Shown: positions 23,820 through 31,588, counted from the first letter of the stretch. The stretch is DNA of 64,000 nucleotides from Streptomyces sp. S3(2020) (GCF_013044505.1 NZ_JABERD010000028.1:1-64000), one strand, 5' to 3'. Notes: generated by a model from the sequence alone, not told the origin. Numbers and translations: made by a program.

Positions 23820-24575
23820 TCAGGAATCCCCCATGAGGCGCCTGATCTCGGTGATGAGAACCGTCAGCGCCCGCCGTTCCGGGAGTGTCGTTTCCGGATG
23901 CCACAGGTCCACGAGCAGGCAGGCCCGCGGCCGTTTGCCGTCATTGCGCGCCTCATGCTCGAAGGAGTAGTCGAAGAGCAGGCACTTTCCCTCCTCCCAG
24001 AAACGGGTTTCACCCGCCACGGTGATGCTGCAACCGTCCGGAATATCCACGGCGAGATGCAGATTGATACTGAAGTTCCACAGGTCGCAATGCGGTGCGA
24101 CGGCCGCCCCCGGCAACAGCGTGGAGAAATGACATTCCAGCAGGGGGCATATCTTCTCGGTGTCGACGGCGAACTCCTGGAGCACCTTGTACGCCGTGGG
24201 CACGGTGTCCGCCGATTCCGCGACCAGCCCTCCGCCCCGGAACAGATAGAGGGCCTGCCAGTCCTGCTGCCGGCTCAGGTAGTGCTCGTAGTCCGAGAAC
24301 ATCTCCCGGCGCCCCGCCCAGGCCGCGGTCAGCTCCTCCTTGATAACCGGATGGGCCGCTTCGAACGCGTCCACCACCGGGGTCAGTTCGGGATGTCCCC
24401 GGGGATCGTGCCAGGGGGTCGGGGAGAGTCCGGGCAGGATCCACTTGGCCCCCTTCTGGAGGGGGTGACGTGCCGCCCCTCCCCCGGGCTCCAGCATCCG
24501 CTCCACACGGCTGAGGGAGTCCGTACCGTGCTCGTGCCTGATCGCCGCGAAGGCGTGCTCCATCTCGGGTGTCAT
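23820..24575 (-). CDS. Aspartyl/asparaginyl beta-hydroxylase domain oxygenase
   Basis: 251 residues from an ATG with a strong AGGAGGGG site. Fe(II)/2-oxoglutarate oxygenase of the AspH family: APHCDLWNFS gives the H-x-D metal pair, GETRFWEEGKCLLFDYSFEHEARN gives the distal His, and the following Arg (KRPRACLLVD) would bind 2-oxoglutarate. Preceded by a perfect ECF-type promoter and followed at 190 bases by the MFS exporter, so it probably belongs to the same pathway. It might hydroxylate the lysine or acyl part of the lipopeptide, or a protein. No substrate can be assigned from sequence. Confidence 0.85.
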   Translation of the reverse strand: MTPEMEHAFAAIRHEHGTDSLSRVERMLEPGGGAARHPLQKGAKWILPGLSPTPWHDPRGHPELTPVVDAFEAAHPVIKEELTAAWAGRREMFSDYEHYLSRQQDWQALYLFRGGGLVAESADTVPTAYKVLQEFAVDTEKICPLLECHFSTLLPGAAVAPHCDLWNFSINLHLAVDIPDGCSITVAGETRFWEEGKCLLFDYSFEHEARNDGKRPRACLLVDLWHPETTLPERRALTVLITEIRRLMGDS

Positions 24576-24630
24576 GCGGGCCCCTCCTGGTCGTCACCGC
24601 CGCGGCCGGCCGCCGGGTCGGTGTCTCAGT

Positions 24631-24661
24631 AGTAGTCGGGGGGAGAAGCCGGGGAGTTCCC
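24631..24661 (-). promoter_or_regulatory. Candidate ECF (SigC-like) promoter for the beta-hydroxylase gene
   Basis: Minus strand GGGAACT (24661-24655), 16 bases, CGACTACT (24638-24631). Perfect form; transcription would start about 50 bases before the gene. Confidence 0.8.
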
Positions 24662-24672
24662 GCGAAGTTCGG

Positions 24673-25407
24673 TCAATTTCCTTGCTCGCCAGGGGAGTTG
24701 GGTTCAGCATCGGCCACCGCTGGTGAACGGGCGGGACCGGGGCGTCCCGGGTTCATGCCCACCCGCCGGTCGCACAGCGCGGTGAGCGCCGGGTCGGCGG
24801 TCGCCATCAGGAGCGTCACCGGCAGCGCGGCCAGCAGACGCACGAGGGCGTCCCGGTCGTCCGGCTCCAGCCCCTCGCCGGGATCGTCGGCCAGCAGCAC
24901 ACCGGCCCCCGCCGCCACCCGGCCGACCACACGCGCCCAGTGCAGACGCCGGGTCTCGCCCGGTGTGAGGCTGCGCAGAGGACGGTCCCTCAGCCGTCCG
25001 ACGCCCAGCAGGTCCGCGGCAAACGCCGCCGCGGTCGGGTGGGTGCCGCGGACCAGTACACCGGCCGCCGGCGCCCCCGAGCGGACCGGGGCGAGGACCC
25101 TCGGAAGCCAGGCGCAGGCCCTGCCCCGCCATGCCCGCTCGGCGGGGGTCCGGCTGCCCCGGCCGCCCACCGTGATCTGCCCGCCGCCCACGGGGATCAG
25201 TCCGGCCACCGCGCGCAGCAGCGCCGTCCCCGTCGCGCGGTCCCGGCCGGTCAGTACGACCCGTTCGCCGGGCGCGATGTCCAAGGACAGCCTCCGCGCG
25301 CCCGCGCAGTCCACGGCCCTCAGGCCCACGTCCAGTGCGACCGGATCGGTCGTGAGCGGCCACAGCCGCGGGACCGGGCGACGGGATCGCTCGCTGTTGA
25401 CTGTCAC
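24673..25407 (-). CDS. Degenerate ABC ATPase-like protein, probably leaderless
   Basis: 244 residues from the GTG at 25407, which lies 6 bases after the -10 of the promoter at 25413-25443, so the message is likely leaderless. An ATG at 25458 is upstream of that promoter and is rejected. ABC ATPase layout but decayed motifs: Walker A reads TGRDRATGTALL without the essential Lys, the signature is LTPGETRRLHWARV, and Walker B is GVLLADDPGEGLEPDD. It ends with DRRVGMNPG. It may bind rather than hydrolyse ATP, or be a regulatory partner of an importer. It is the gene nearest the ECF sigma factor. Confidence 0.75.
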   Translation of the reverse strand: MTVNSERSRRPVPRLWPLTTDPVALDVGLRAVDCAGARRLSLDIAPGERVVLTGRDRATGTALLRAVAGLIPVGGGQITVGGRGSRTPAERAWRGRACAWLPRVLAPVRSGAPAAGVLVRGTHPTAAAFAADLLGVGRLRDRPLRSLTPGETRRLHWARVVGRVAAGAGVLLADDPGEGLEPDDRDALVRLLAALPVTLLMATADPALTALCDRRVGMNPGRPGPARSPAVADAEPNSPGEQGN

Positions 25408-25412
25408 GTCCC

Positions 25413-25443
25413 AGTAGTCGCCCGACCACGCCGTCGGGTTCCC
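25413..25443 (-). promoter_or_regulatory. Candidate ECF (SigC-like) promoter for the ABC-like gene
   Basis: Minus strand GGGAACC (25443-25437), 16 bases, CGACTACT (25420-25413). It lies immediately after the sigma-factor stop, and its expected start point coincides with the GTG of the next gene. Confidence 0.8.
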
Positions 25444-25493
25444 GGCGGCACGCCCCATTTTCGAGAGCCGCCCCGCCGGGGGACCCTCGGAGG

Positions 25494-26096
25494 TCAGGCC
25501 GCCAGGACGCCGGCCGCCTCGGCCTCCCGCACCAGCCGTTCCAGGGTGGCGCGAGCGCGGGAAACCCGGGAGCGGACCGTACCCACGGGACAGCCGACGA
25601 ACCCCGCCGCCTCCTCGTACGACAGTCCGACCACCTGGGTCAGCAAAAACGCCTCCCGGCGATCGTCGGGCAGACTCTCCAGCAGGTCGAGCAGAGCCAC
25701 TCCCTCGTCGAATCCGGGCAGTTCGCACGACTGGACGCGCTCCTGTGCCGTACGCCAGTCGACGGCGTCGGCGATCCGGGGACGTACCGCGGCGCGGCGC
25801 AGGCTGTCGGCGACCGCGCGGCGGGCGATCGACAGCAGCCAGGTGCGGGCCGAGGCGCGGCCCTCGAAGCGGTGCAGGCTGCCGAGAGCCCGCGCGAAGG
25901 TGTCCTGGGTCAGATCGTGGGCGGTCTGCGGATCGCCACTGAGATGAGTGACGTAGCGCAGCACGTCACCGTGGAGGGCGCGGACGAAGTGGTCGGCCGC
26001 GTCCGGGTCGCCGCCGCGCGCGGCCAGCGCCCAGGCGGTCGCCGACGCGTCCGCGGATTCACGGTCCGCGCGGTGCGCGGGCAGGACGGAGATCAT
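25494..26096 (-). CDS. ECF-subfamily RNA polymerase sigma factor (SigC-like)
   Basis: 200 residues. Sigma-2 region about residues 30-105 (DLTQDTFARALGSLHRFEG, ARTWLLSIARRAVADSLRR) and sigma-4 region about 135-190 (LPDDRREAFLLTQVVGLSYEEAA, GTVRSRVSRARATL). The ATG at 26096 is used; a GTG lies one codon earlier. No anti-sigma gene is adjacent, as with mycobacterial SigC, which is linked to copper limitation. Nine copies of a GGGAACY-N16-CGACTA element in the window, one just after this gene, make it the natural candidate for the factor that reads them. No such element was found in front of its own gene. Confidence 0.9.
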   Translation of the reverse strand: MISVLPAHRADRESADASATAWALAARGGDPDAADHFVRALHGDVLRYVTHLSGDPQTAHDLTQDTFARALGSLHRFEGRASARTWLLSIARRAVADSLRRAAVRPRIADAVDWRTAQERVQSCELPGFDEGVALLDLLESLPDDRREAFLLTQVVGLSYEEAAGFVGCPVGTVRSRVSRARATLERLVREAEAAGVLAA

Positions 26097-26325
26097 CACG
26101 TGATGTCCTTCTCGGGTCTTCCGGGGCCCGGCCCGCACAAGGTCAGGGGCATGGCTCACCGGGACATGGGTGCGTCCGTACGCGAGAGGTACGGCGATAC
26201 CCGGAGCCCTGAGGACTGGTGCTCGCCGCCGCGGCACGGCGGCGGGACGAGCAGTGCGCCGCGATCCCGCGCGCGAGGGCGCCACGGGACGGGAGGCGAG
26301 GTGGCTCCGGGTGGATCCGGCTGTC

Positions 26326-27036
26326 TCAGACGACAGCGGCACCCGCGGGTGGCCCACGGAAGGTGAGGGAAGAACACAGGAGCAGCCGCACCGGGGCGTC
26401 GACGACGGCGGTGCGGCGCCCGCGCACGGACGGACGGTCCGCGGGCGCGGGCAGCGCGAGCAGCAGCCGCAGGGGCGCCGCCAGCCAGGAGGCCGCAGCC
26501 CGCAGGACCCTGAAGACGGCCCGCTCGCCGTGGGCCAGCCACAGCCCGCACAGGACCGCGGCCAGGAGGTGCGCGGCGAGCATGCCGACCGAGGCGGCAC
26601 CGCTCATGCCGTGCACGTGGCCGAGGCCGGCCATGCCGTGAACCGCGTGGGTGCCGGCCCCCATGTCCATCCCGCCCATGGAACCCATGCCTGGGGATCC
26701 CATGTCCATGGAGCCCATGGAGTGCATGTCCATGGCCCCCGTGCCCGTCGAGGCGGCGGGGCGGGACTCCGGCGCGGACGCGAGCGTCTGCGCCCGTTCG
26801 AAGCTCTCGTGGAGCACGGCCTGTACGGCGGTCACGACCGCGACGACCAGGGTCCGGCCTCGCTCCCGCCCGGCGAGCAGCCAGCCCGCCACGGCGGTCG
26901 CGACGCCCCCGGCGGACATGGCCCACCAGGGGACGGGAACCCCCGACATGGTCGCGTGCGCGAGGGCGGCGAGCAGCACGCAGACGGCGGCGAACACGCC
27001 GGCCCGCACCGCGCGGCACCACCCTCGGACAGTCAT
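26326..27036 (-). CDS. Met/His-rich polytopic membrane protein, paralogue of 8176-8976
   Basis: 236 residues. Four helices in the same order as the paralogue (GVFAAVCVLLAALAHATMSG, WWAMSAGGVATAVAGWLL, TLVVAVVTAVQAVLH, GMLAAHLLAAVLCGLWL). The central loop is extremely Met-rich (MDMHSMGSMDMGSPGMGSMG, then GMDMGAGTHAVHGM and HVHGM). Such loops are typical Cu(I) ligands. Unknown family. Lies directly upstream of the ECF sigma gene in the same direction, with a 229-base gap, and may influence it as a sensor; that is speculative. Confidence 0.7.
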   Translation of the reverse strand: MTVRGWCRAVRAGVFAAVCVLLAALAHATMSGVPVPWWAMSAGGVATAVAGWLLAGRERGRTLVVAVVTAVQAVLHESFERAQTLASAPESRPAASTGTGAMDMHSMGSMDMGSPGMGSMGGMDMGAGTHAVHGMAGLGHVHGMSGAASVGMLAAHLLAAVLCGLWLAHGERAVFRVLRAAASWLAAPLRLLLALPAPADRPSVRGRRTAVVDAPVRLLLCSSLTFRGPPAGAAVV

Positions 27037-27144
27037 AGCCCGCTCATCCTCGCACCCGGCGTTCGATCGTCGTCAGGGGGTACGCACGAACCCCCTCCCT
27101 CCACCTCACTCACGAGGGGGTGACTCACGTCACAGCCACTGCAC

Positions 27145-27175
27145 GGGAACCCGGGGGGCGCGGAAGGCGACTACT
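27145..27175 (+). promoter_or_regulatory. Perfect ECF-type promoter facing antisense to the copper ATPase operon
   Basis: Plus strand GGGAACC (27145-27151), 16 bases, CGACTACT (27168-27175). The -10 overlaps the stop codon of the PCu(A)C gene on the other strand. No plus-strand gene follows, so any transcript would be antisense to the PCu(A)C and ATPase genes. Confidence 0.6.
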
Positions 27176-27713
27176 GCAACGACACCGAGCCTGGCTGCAC
27201 GACGACGGCCAGCGCCTTCACGGGGCCGCTGCGCCGGAACTCCAGGGTGAACGACACGAGGTCACCCGACTCCCACCCGGCCGCCGGCACGGGCACCGTC
27301 AGGTCGACCCCGCTCGGCGACATGGAGAGGCTGTCTCCCGCCGCGACGGAGACGGAGTCGATCTGCGACCGGTAGGCCGCGTTGCCCTGCTGCATCCGGT
27401 GCCGGGAGAGCGTCACCTCACCGGAGACGCCCCGTGCCGTGACCCGGACCAGGGTGTCGGCCGAACCGCCCCCGTTGGATATGTCGAAGAACGCTGCGGT
27501 CTCCGGGACCCCGGCGGACGGCAGCAGGATCTTCCCTCCCGCGACGCTGACGCGCGCCGGAGTACCGGCCCGTCCCGTGCCGACCCAGGCGGTCAGGCCC
27601 GCCAGGGCCACGCTGCACGCGGCGACCGGCACCAGGGCCGCGAGCGCCCCGTCCCGCAGCCGCCGCCTGTCAAGACCTTCCGGGAAGGGCACCCACTCCG
27701 AGATCCACCTCAT
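27171..27713 (-). CDS. PCu(A)C-family copper chaperone
   Basis: 180 residues, start overlapping the ATPase stop (ATGA). N-terminal helix ALAALVPVAACSVALAGLTAWVG anchors or exports it. The domain reads AAFFDISNGGGSADTLVRVTA, EVTLSRHRMQQGN, DSVSVAAGDSLSMSPSGVDLTV, GDLVSFTLEFRRSGPV, in the order of DUF461/PCu(A)C chaperones. The His-Met ligand set is incomplete: SRHRM is present and SLSMSP could supply Met, but the usual HxM pair near the C-terminal half is not seen. Such proteins load Cu(I) into cytochrome oxidase and similar enzymes outside the membrane. Confidence 0.8.
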   Translation of the reverse strand: MRWISEWVPFPEGLDRRRLRDGALAALVPVAACSVALAGLTAWVGTGRAGTPARVSVAGGKILLPSAGVPETAAFFDISNGGGSADTLVRVTARGVSGEVTLSRHRMQQGNAAYRSQIDSVSVAAGDSLSMSPSGVDLTVPVPAAGWESGDLVSFTLEFRRSGPVKALAVVVQPGSVSLQ

Positions 27714-29989
27714 CGGACACCCGCCTGAGCGCGCCGCGGACCCTGATGGCCACGTGCCGGGGAGGGCTGCCAGCCGCGCAGCCGAAGGCTGTTGGCGACC
27801 ACCAGCACCGAGCTCATCGACATCGCCGCCGCGGCGACCATGGGATCGAGCAGGCCGACCATGGCCAGTGGCACGGTGACGACGTTGTAGCCGAACGCCC
27901 ACGCCAGGTTGGCCCGGATCGTGCCCAGCGTGCGCCGGGCGAGCCGCACCGCGTCGACGAGCGCCTCGATGTCCCCGCGCGCCAGCGTCAGGTCGGCCGC
28001 GCCGATGGCCACGTCGGTGCCGCTGCCCATGGCGATGCCGAGGTCGGCTTCGGCGAGCGCGGCGGCATCGTTCACACCGTCGCCGACCACCGCGACCCGG
28101 GCGCCCTCCTCCCTCAACTCCCGCACGAGGGCGGCCTTGTCCTCCGGGGAGCAACGGGCGTGCACCTCGTCGATACCGAGCGCGCCGGCGACGGCGTCGG
28201 CGGGTGCCCTGCGGTCGCCGGTGGCGAGCACCGTGCGGATGCCGAGCCGCCGCAGCCGCTCCACCGCCCGGTAGCTCCCGGGGCGCAACAGGTCACCGAC
28301 GGCGATCAAAGCCTTGGCCCGGCCGTCGACCGTCACCAGGACCGGTGTGTGCGCGGCCTCCTCCGCCTCGGCCAGGGCCTTGGCCAGTGCGCGGGGCAGC
28401 TTGCCGTCCGGTGTGACCACCTCGACCGCGACGCCCTCCACCCGGCCGCTGACCCCGTGCCCCGGCACCGCGGCGAACTCCGTCACCCCCGGCAGCGCTT
28501 CGGCCTCTCCCGTACGGCGTGCGTAGGCGGTCACCGCCCGCCCGATCGGGTGCTCGGAGCCCTGCTCCACGGCCCCGGCCAGCCGTACCACCTCGTCCTG
28601 CCCGAGCTTGCCCGGCAGCGCGGTGACCTTGGCGACCGTCATGTGCCCGGTGGTCAGCGTGCCGGTCTTGTCGAGGACGACCGTGTCCACGTGCTGCAAT
28701 GCCTCCAGCGTCTGCGGTCCGCTCACCAGCACGCCCAATTGGGCCCCGCGCCCGGTGGCGGCCATCAGCGCGGTCGGCGTGGCCAGCCCCAGCGCACACG
28801 GGCAGGCCACGACCAGAACGGCGACGCAGGCGGTGAGCGCCGCCTGCGGGTCGGCTCCAGCTCCCAGCCAGAATCCCAGCACGGTCACCGCGATCGCCAG
28901 CACCACGGGGACGAACACCCCGGCGACCGCGTCGGCCAGCCGCTGCGCCCGCGCCTTGCCCGCCTGCGCCTCCGTCACCAGGCGGGTGATCCGGGCCAGC
29001 TGGGTGTCCGCGCCGACCGCGGTCGCCTCGACGAGCAGCAGCCCGCCCGCGTTGACGGCGCCGCCCACCAGGGCCGAACCGGGACTCACCTCCACCGGCT
29101 CGCTCTCGCCGGTGACCAGGGACAGGTCCACGGCCGAACTGCCTTCCGTGACGCGCCCGTCGGTGGCGACCCGCTCACCGGGACGCACCACGAAGACCTG
29201 CCCCACGCCCAGCTGCTCGATGGGGATCGACCGCTCGCCGTGCCCGTCGCGGACGGACACCTTCTTGGCCGCTAGCTCGGCCAGTGACCGCAGCGCCGCG
29301 CCGGTCCCGCGCCGCGCCCTGCCCTCCAGGTACCGGCCGGTCAGCACGAAGAGGGGCACGCTCACCGCGGCTTCGAGATACAGGTGCGCCATGCCCTCCG
29401 ATGCCGAGGGCACCAGACTGAACGACATCCGCATCCCGGGCTCACCCGCTCCGCCCAGGAACAGCGCGTAGACCGACCAGGAGAAGGACGCCACCACACC
29501 GAGCGAGACCAGGGTGTCCATGGTGGCCGTGGAGTGACGAAGCCCTCGTAGAGCCCTGATGTGGAAGGGCCAGGCGCTCCACACCGCCACCGGGGCTGCC
29601 AGGACGAAGCACAGCCACTGCCAGTTGCGGAACTGGAGCGCCGGCACCATCGAAAGCACCAGCACCGGCACCGCCAGCAACGCGGTGACCAGAAGCCGTT
29701 CCCGCTCACTGCGGGCCTCGGCGTCGCCTTCGTCCGCCTCCTCGTCGTCCGCCCCGTCGTCGGGCAGCGCGGCCTGGTACCCGGCCTGCTCCACCGCGGT
29801 CACCAGGTCCTGCGGCGCGACACCGGCAGGATGGCTGACCCGCGCCAGCCCCGTGGCCAGGTTGACCGTGGCCGTGACGCCCTCCAGCTTGGCGAGCTTC
29901 TTCTCGACTCGCCGCACACAGGCCGCGCAGGTCATCCCGCCCACGGTGATGTCCGTGACCACCAGGCTCGCCGTCGGTTCGCCCGCCAT
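27710..29989 (-). CDS. Copper-transporting P1B-type ATPase (CopA/CtpB-like)
   Basis: 759 residues. N-terminal HMA domain with GMTCAAC, an acidic linker, eight helices, TGES actuator loop, CPC metal motif in VACPCALGLATP, phosphorylation motif DKTGTLT, SEHP, GDGVNDAAAL hinge, and Cu(I) motifs YN and MSMSSVLVVANSLRLR in helices 7-8. The start ATG at 29989 overlaps the upstream stop (TGATG). It heads into a PCu(A)C chaperone and lies behind an ECF-type promoter. Because the regulon looks like copper starvation, its job may be to load copper into secreted enzymes (as proposed for mycobacterial CtpB) rather than detoxification. Confidence 0.93.
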   Translation of the reverse strand: MAGEPTASLVVTDITVGGMTCAACVRRVEKKLAKLEGVTATVNLATGLARVSHPAGVAPQDLVTAVEQAGYQAALPDDGADDEEADEGDAEARSERERLLVTALLAVPVLVLSMVPALQFRNWQWLCFVLAAPVAVWSAWPFHIRALRGLRHSTATMDTLVSLGVVASFSWSVYALFLGGAGEPGMRMSFSLVPSASEGMAHLYLEAAVSVPLFVLTGRYLEGRARRGTGAALRSLAELAAKKVSVRDGHGERSIPIEQLGVGQVFVVRPGERVATDGRVTEGSSAVDLSLVTGESEPVEVSPGSALVGGAVNAGGLLLVEATAVGADTQLARITRLVTEAQAGKARAQRLADAVAGVFVPVVLAIAVTVLGFWLGAGADPQAALTACVAVLVVACPCALGLATPTALMAATGRGAQLGVLVSGPQTLEALQHVDTVVLDKTGTLTTGHMTVAKVTALPGKLGQDEVVRLAGAVEQGSEHPIGRAVTAYARRTGEAEALPGVTEFAAVPGHGVSGRVEGVAVEVVTPDGKLPRALAKALAEAEEAAHTPVLVTVDGRAKALIAVGDLLRPGSYRAVERLRRLGIRTVLATGDRRAPADAVAGALGIDEVHARCSPEDKAALVRELREEGARVAVVGDGVNDAAALAEADLGIAMGSGTDVAIGAADLTLARGDIEALVDAVRLARRTLGTIRANLAWAFGYNVVTVPLAMVGLLDPMVAAAAMSMSSVLVVANSLRLRGWQPSPARGHQGPRRAQAGVR

Positions 29990-30234
29990 CACTCACCGCT
30001 CCCGTGACTCATACCCGGCATGTCGTCCATGCCACCGTCACCGCCGCCACCTGTTCCTGCCGTTCCCCCGGTGCCGTGGATGCCGGGCGCCACCGGTCCG
30101 GCCGCCGATCCGACGGCGTAGGACACCGAGAAGACCAGGACCAGCAGGAGCAGGAAGCCGCAGAGCGCGGGCGGTGGAAGCAGTCTGCGGGTGGTCACAC
30201 CGGCGGAGCGGGGTGACAGCGGGACATCGGCCAT
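29989..30234 (-). CDS. Small membrane protein with Met/His-rich tail
   Basis: 81 residues from an ATG with AGGAAAGAGG upstream. One helix (LCGFLLLLVLVFSVSYAVGSAAG) followed by a Gly-rich extracytoplasmic tail ending MDDMPGMSHGSGE, a plausible copper-binding end. First gene of the ATPase operon, about 60 bases after the predicted transcript start, and coupled to the ATPase by overlap. It may pass copper to or from the pump; unknown family. Confidence 0.75.
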   Translation of the reverse strand: MADVPLSPRSAGVTTRRLLPPPALCGFLLLLVLVFSVSYAVGSAAGPVAPGIHGTGGTAGTGGGGDGGMDDMPGMSHGSGE

Positions 30235-30301
30235 GGCCGGCCTCTTTCCTGGTCGCGTCGAACCATTGCGCAGAAGACGGCAGTTGTAGCCGTGTCGCTC
30301 C

Positions 30302-30332
30302 AGTAGTCGTGTCGTCGGAGCAGCGAGTTCCG
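30302..30332 (-). promoter_or_regulatory. Candidate ECF (SigC-like) promoter for the copper ATPase operon
   Basis: Minus strand CGGAACT (30332-30326), 16 bases, CGACTACT (30309-30302). One base from the dominant -35, perfect -10. Confidence 0.75.
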
Positions 30333-30411
30333 ACAGGAAATCGTGACTTGCATCACACATGCGATGCCGCGGGCCGCACTCCATGGCATCCCGAGAGACA
30401 TCGGAGCCGTA

Positions 30412-31398
30412 TCAGGAGAACCGCTCCCGCTGATCGAGCGGTGAGATGCCCAGGACCCGGTGAAAGGCATGGCCCATCGTGGCAGCGGTACCGAATCCGG
30501 CCTCCTCCGCGACGGTTTCGGCACTGCGCAGCGTCTCGGTCAACAAGCGCGACGCGACCGCCACTCGGGCACGTTCCACGTACACCCTCGCGGACATGCC
30601 GGTCTGCTCCCGGAACAGGCGGGAGAGATGCCGCTCGGACAGACCCGCGTGCCGGGACAGGGAGCGCACCGTCAGATCCGCTTCGGGGTGGGCGAGGACC
30701 CTGCGCTGCACCTCACGCAGGGCGGCGTTCCGCGCCTGCGGGGCGTGAAGGTCGGCGAACTGGGCCTGCCCGCCCGGCACCCGCATGTGGGTGACCAGGT
30801 ACCGGGCGACCGTGTGGGCGGCTTCCCGGCCCATGTCCTCTTCCACCAGAGCCAGAGCCAGGTCGACGCCGGACGCGATGCCGCCCGCCGTCGTGACGGG
30901 ACCGTCACGGACCACGGTGTCCCGGACGTGGACCTCGACGGCCGGATGGCGGCGGCGGAGTTCCTCGGCATGCTCCCAGTGCGTGGCCGCCCTGCGGCCG
31001 TGGAGCAGACCGGTCGCGGCGAGCAGGAAGGCACCCGTGCACACGGACGCCACCCTCCGTGCCCTCCCGGCCAGGACACCGATCGCCGCGACGGTCTCCT
31101 CGTCGAGGACAGGGATGCCCTCCGTGCCGGGCAGGATCACCGTGTGGACATCGGTCACGTCCTCGAAGGCCAGATCCGGCACCACCCGCAGCCCGCTGGA
31201 CGTACGGACGGCAGCACCGCCACGGGACGCCGTCAGCACCTCGTAGCCCGACGCGGTCCCGCTCGCCGGATCCGGCTCGGTGGCCGCGTTGGCCGCGCAG
31301 AAAACATCGGCGGGACCCGAGAAGGTCAGACTCTGAACCCCGTCGAACAGAGGAAAGAGCACTCCACGCCGTTCCCCGCTCCCGACCGAACGGTTCAT
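30412..31398 (-). CDS. GlxA-family AraC-type regulator
   Basis: 328 residues from the ATG at 31398 (GGGAGG upstream). N-terminal DJ-1/PfpI-like domain with the elbow SVCTGAFLLAATGLLHG and RRAATHWEH, then two AraC helix-turn-helix units (LTVRSLSRHAGLSERHLSRLFREQ, AETVAEEAGFGTAATMGHAF). The DJ-1-like domain keeps the Cys seen in the two stand-alone DJ-1 enzymes here, so it may sense an isonitrile or related ligand. One of two such regulators bracketing the second importer; target genes unknown. It is convergent or tandem with the second-importer genes and just downstream of a 28-bp palindrome. Confidence 0.9.
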   Translation of the reverse strand: MNRSVGSGERRGVLFPLFDGVQSLTFSGPADVFCAANAATEPDPASGTASGYEVLTASRGGAAVRTSSGLRVVPDLAFEDVTDVHTVILPGTEGIPVLDEETVAAIGVLAGRARRVASVCTGAFLLAATGLLHGRRAATHWEHAEELRRRHPAVEVHVRDTVVRDGPVTTAGGIASGVDLALALVEEDMGREAAHTVARYLVTHMRVPGGQAQFADLHAPQARNAALREVQRRVLAHPEADLTVRSLSRHAGLSERHLSRLFREQTGMSARVYVERARVAVASRLLTETLRSAETVAEEAGFGTAATMGHAFHRVLGISPLDQRERFS

Positions 31399-31499
31399 CT
31401 CGCCTCCCGGCAGGTCCACTCGGCTTCCGGCCACGAGCGGCCCTCCAACGAGCGGCCGTCCATCCAGGAGTCGGACAGCCAGGGGTCCGGGTTCCCGAA

Positions 31500-31527
31500 C
31501 CCTCGTGTGGCGCGCGCCACACGAGGG
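31500..31527. repeat. Perfect 28-bp palindrome
   Basis: Two 14-base arms with no spacer (31500-31513, 31514-31527), between the DJ-1 stop and the GlxA start on the minus strand. It may be a terminator of the DJ-1 transcript or an operator for the GlxA gene. Confidence 0.6.
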
Positions 31528-31588
31528 ACTGCCGCCGGGGGCGCACCCGGCCGACGAGCCACTTGGCCTCCCGCACCAATCCCCACCG

